Assembly (NCBI GenBank): GCA_947498025.1
Contig: CANMJR010000021.1
Coordinates: 1-51,951, forward strand
DNA: 51,951 nt
Direction of reading: 5' to 3'
Source of the DNA: Helicobacteraceae bacterium
GTDB lineage: Bacteria > Campylobacterota > Campylobacteria > Campylobacterales > Sulfurimonadaceae
The notes under the pieces are model-generated. The model searched no databases. It had not been told where the DNA came from and saw only the letters and a program-made list of their open reading frames with translations. Shown piece by piece: positions 51,815-51,951 of the stretch (its first letter is position 1; every line of letters starts with the position of its first letter). The translations under genes were made by a program, and so were the position numbers.

Positions 51815-51951
51815 TCATACTAAAATATTACATAACTTCTGAATATTTCCGCCAATCATACGAATAGCTTGAGGAAAATTAATAAAGTTTTCTCTTCTAA
51901 GCACATTCATTGCAATATTTCTAACAATCGAAAAATTAGTCGGGGCATTGC
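51815..51951 (-). pseudogene. transposase C-terminal end (partial, cut by window)
   Basis: Reading on the minus strand from the window edge, the open frame NAPTNFSIVRNIAMNVLRRE then NFINFPQAIRMIGGNIQKLC ends with TGA at 51815. The pattern NAPxNFxxxRxIAxNxLRRE is characteristic of the end of ISAs1-type DDE transposases. The rest lies beyond the right edge, so intactness is unknown. A repeated insertion sequence could explain why the contig stops here. Confidence 0.68.

Noticed and set aside
1-51951. Window as a complete circular plasmid
   Set aside because: Joining the ends puts an in-frame TAG 15 bases before the TraG-like frame and would remove its N-terminal membrane domain. The right edge also cuts a transposase. 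No replication gene is present.
1-51951. Cyclic-di-GMP riboswitch
   Set aside because: Looked for because of the GGDEF and HD-GYP genes, but none of the leaders shows the conserved GEMM core or tetraloop arrangement.
1-51951. CRISPR arrays, tRNA and rRNA genes
   Set aside because: No regularly spaced repeat array and no recognisable tRNA or rRNA sequence was seen on either strand.

Overview
The window is AT-rich DNA from a member of the Campylobacterota (Sulfurimonas/Sulfuricurvum-like). This is inferred from a CetB/CetA-type energy-taxis pair, a base composition strongly biased to A/T, and gene-dense runs with ATGA/TGATG overlaps. It looks like part of a conjugative plasmid or integrative conjugative element. 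Both ends are cut: position 1 lies inside an open TraG-like gene and the right edge lies inside a transposase gene. I found no relaxase, replication or partition gene.

Layout. (1) 1-17493, plus strand: an F-type type IV secretion / conjugation operon with a TraG-like C-terminal part, a lipoprotein, TraB, TraV, TraC ATPase, a TraD-like coupling ATPase, a MoxR/RavA-type AAA+ ATPase, a 1331-aa protein joining a degenerate type IA topoisomerase to two GGDEF domains, a single-domain receiver and a second HerA/TraD-like ATPase. (2) 18431-25556, plus: a lytic transglycosylase, three exported proteins (one with an SH3b domain), then a signalling set of receiver, kinase-like protein with two HATPase domains, paralogous receiver and membrane HD-GYP phosphodiesterase. 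With the GGDEF fusion this gives the element both halves of a cyclic-di-GMP cycle. (3) About 25550-27535: an IS200/IS605 element (TnpA, TnpB, structured omegaRNA region). (4) 27667-29502: an outer-membrane beta-barrel protein and a convergent tyrosine recombinase with att-like repeats upstream. (5) 29740-39832: an accessory island with an M50 protease, a CoiA-like protein, a membrane-protein pair, a 1292-aa SF1 helicase, a lipoprotein and several unknowns; it may be a defence island. (6) 39833-41022: gene-poor, with strong palindromes and one frameshifted membrane gene. (7) 41023-49719: two unknown genes, then a CetB-CetA-ankyrin taxis operon. The cetA-like gene is split by a 4127-bp IS1595-family transposon at 43101-47227 with 26-bp inverted ends and an 8-bp target duplication TAAATATA. 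It carries a DNA methyltransferase, a putative restriction enzyme and small genes. (8) 49993-51951: a secreted DNA/RNA nuclease and partner, a noncoding stretch with a sharp strand-composition switch, and the end of a transposase.

Working idea: transfer is tied to second-messenger signalling inside the element itself. A two-component relay (15665, 20469, 20864, 23644) may control c-di-GMP synthesis by the topoisomerase-GGDEF protein and its breakdown by the HD-GYP protein. This would link mating-apparatus activity to the host's choice between motile and attached life. The domains and gene order are read from the sequence; the circuit is inference.
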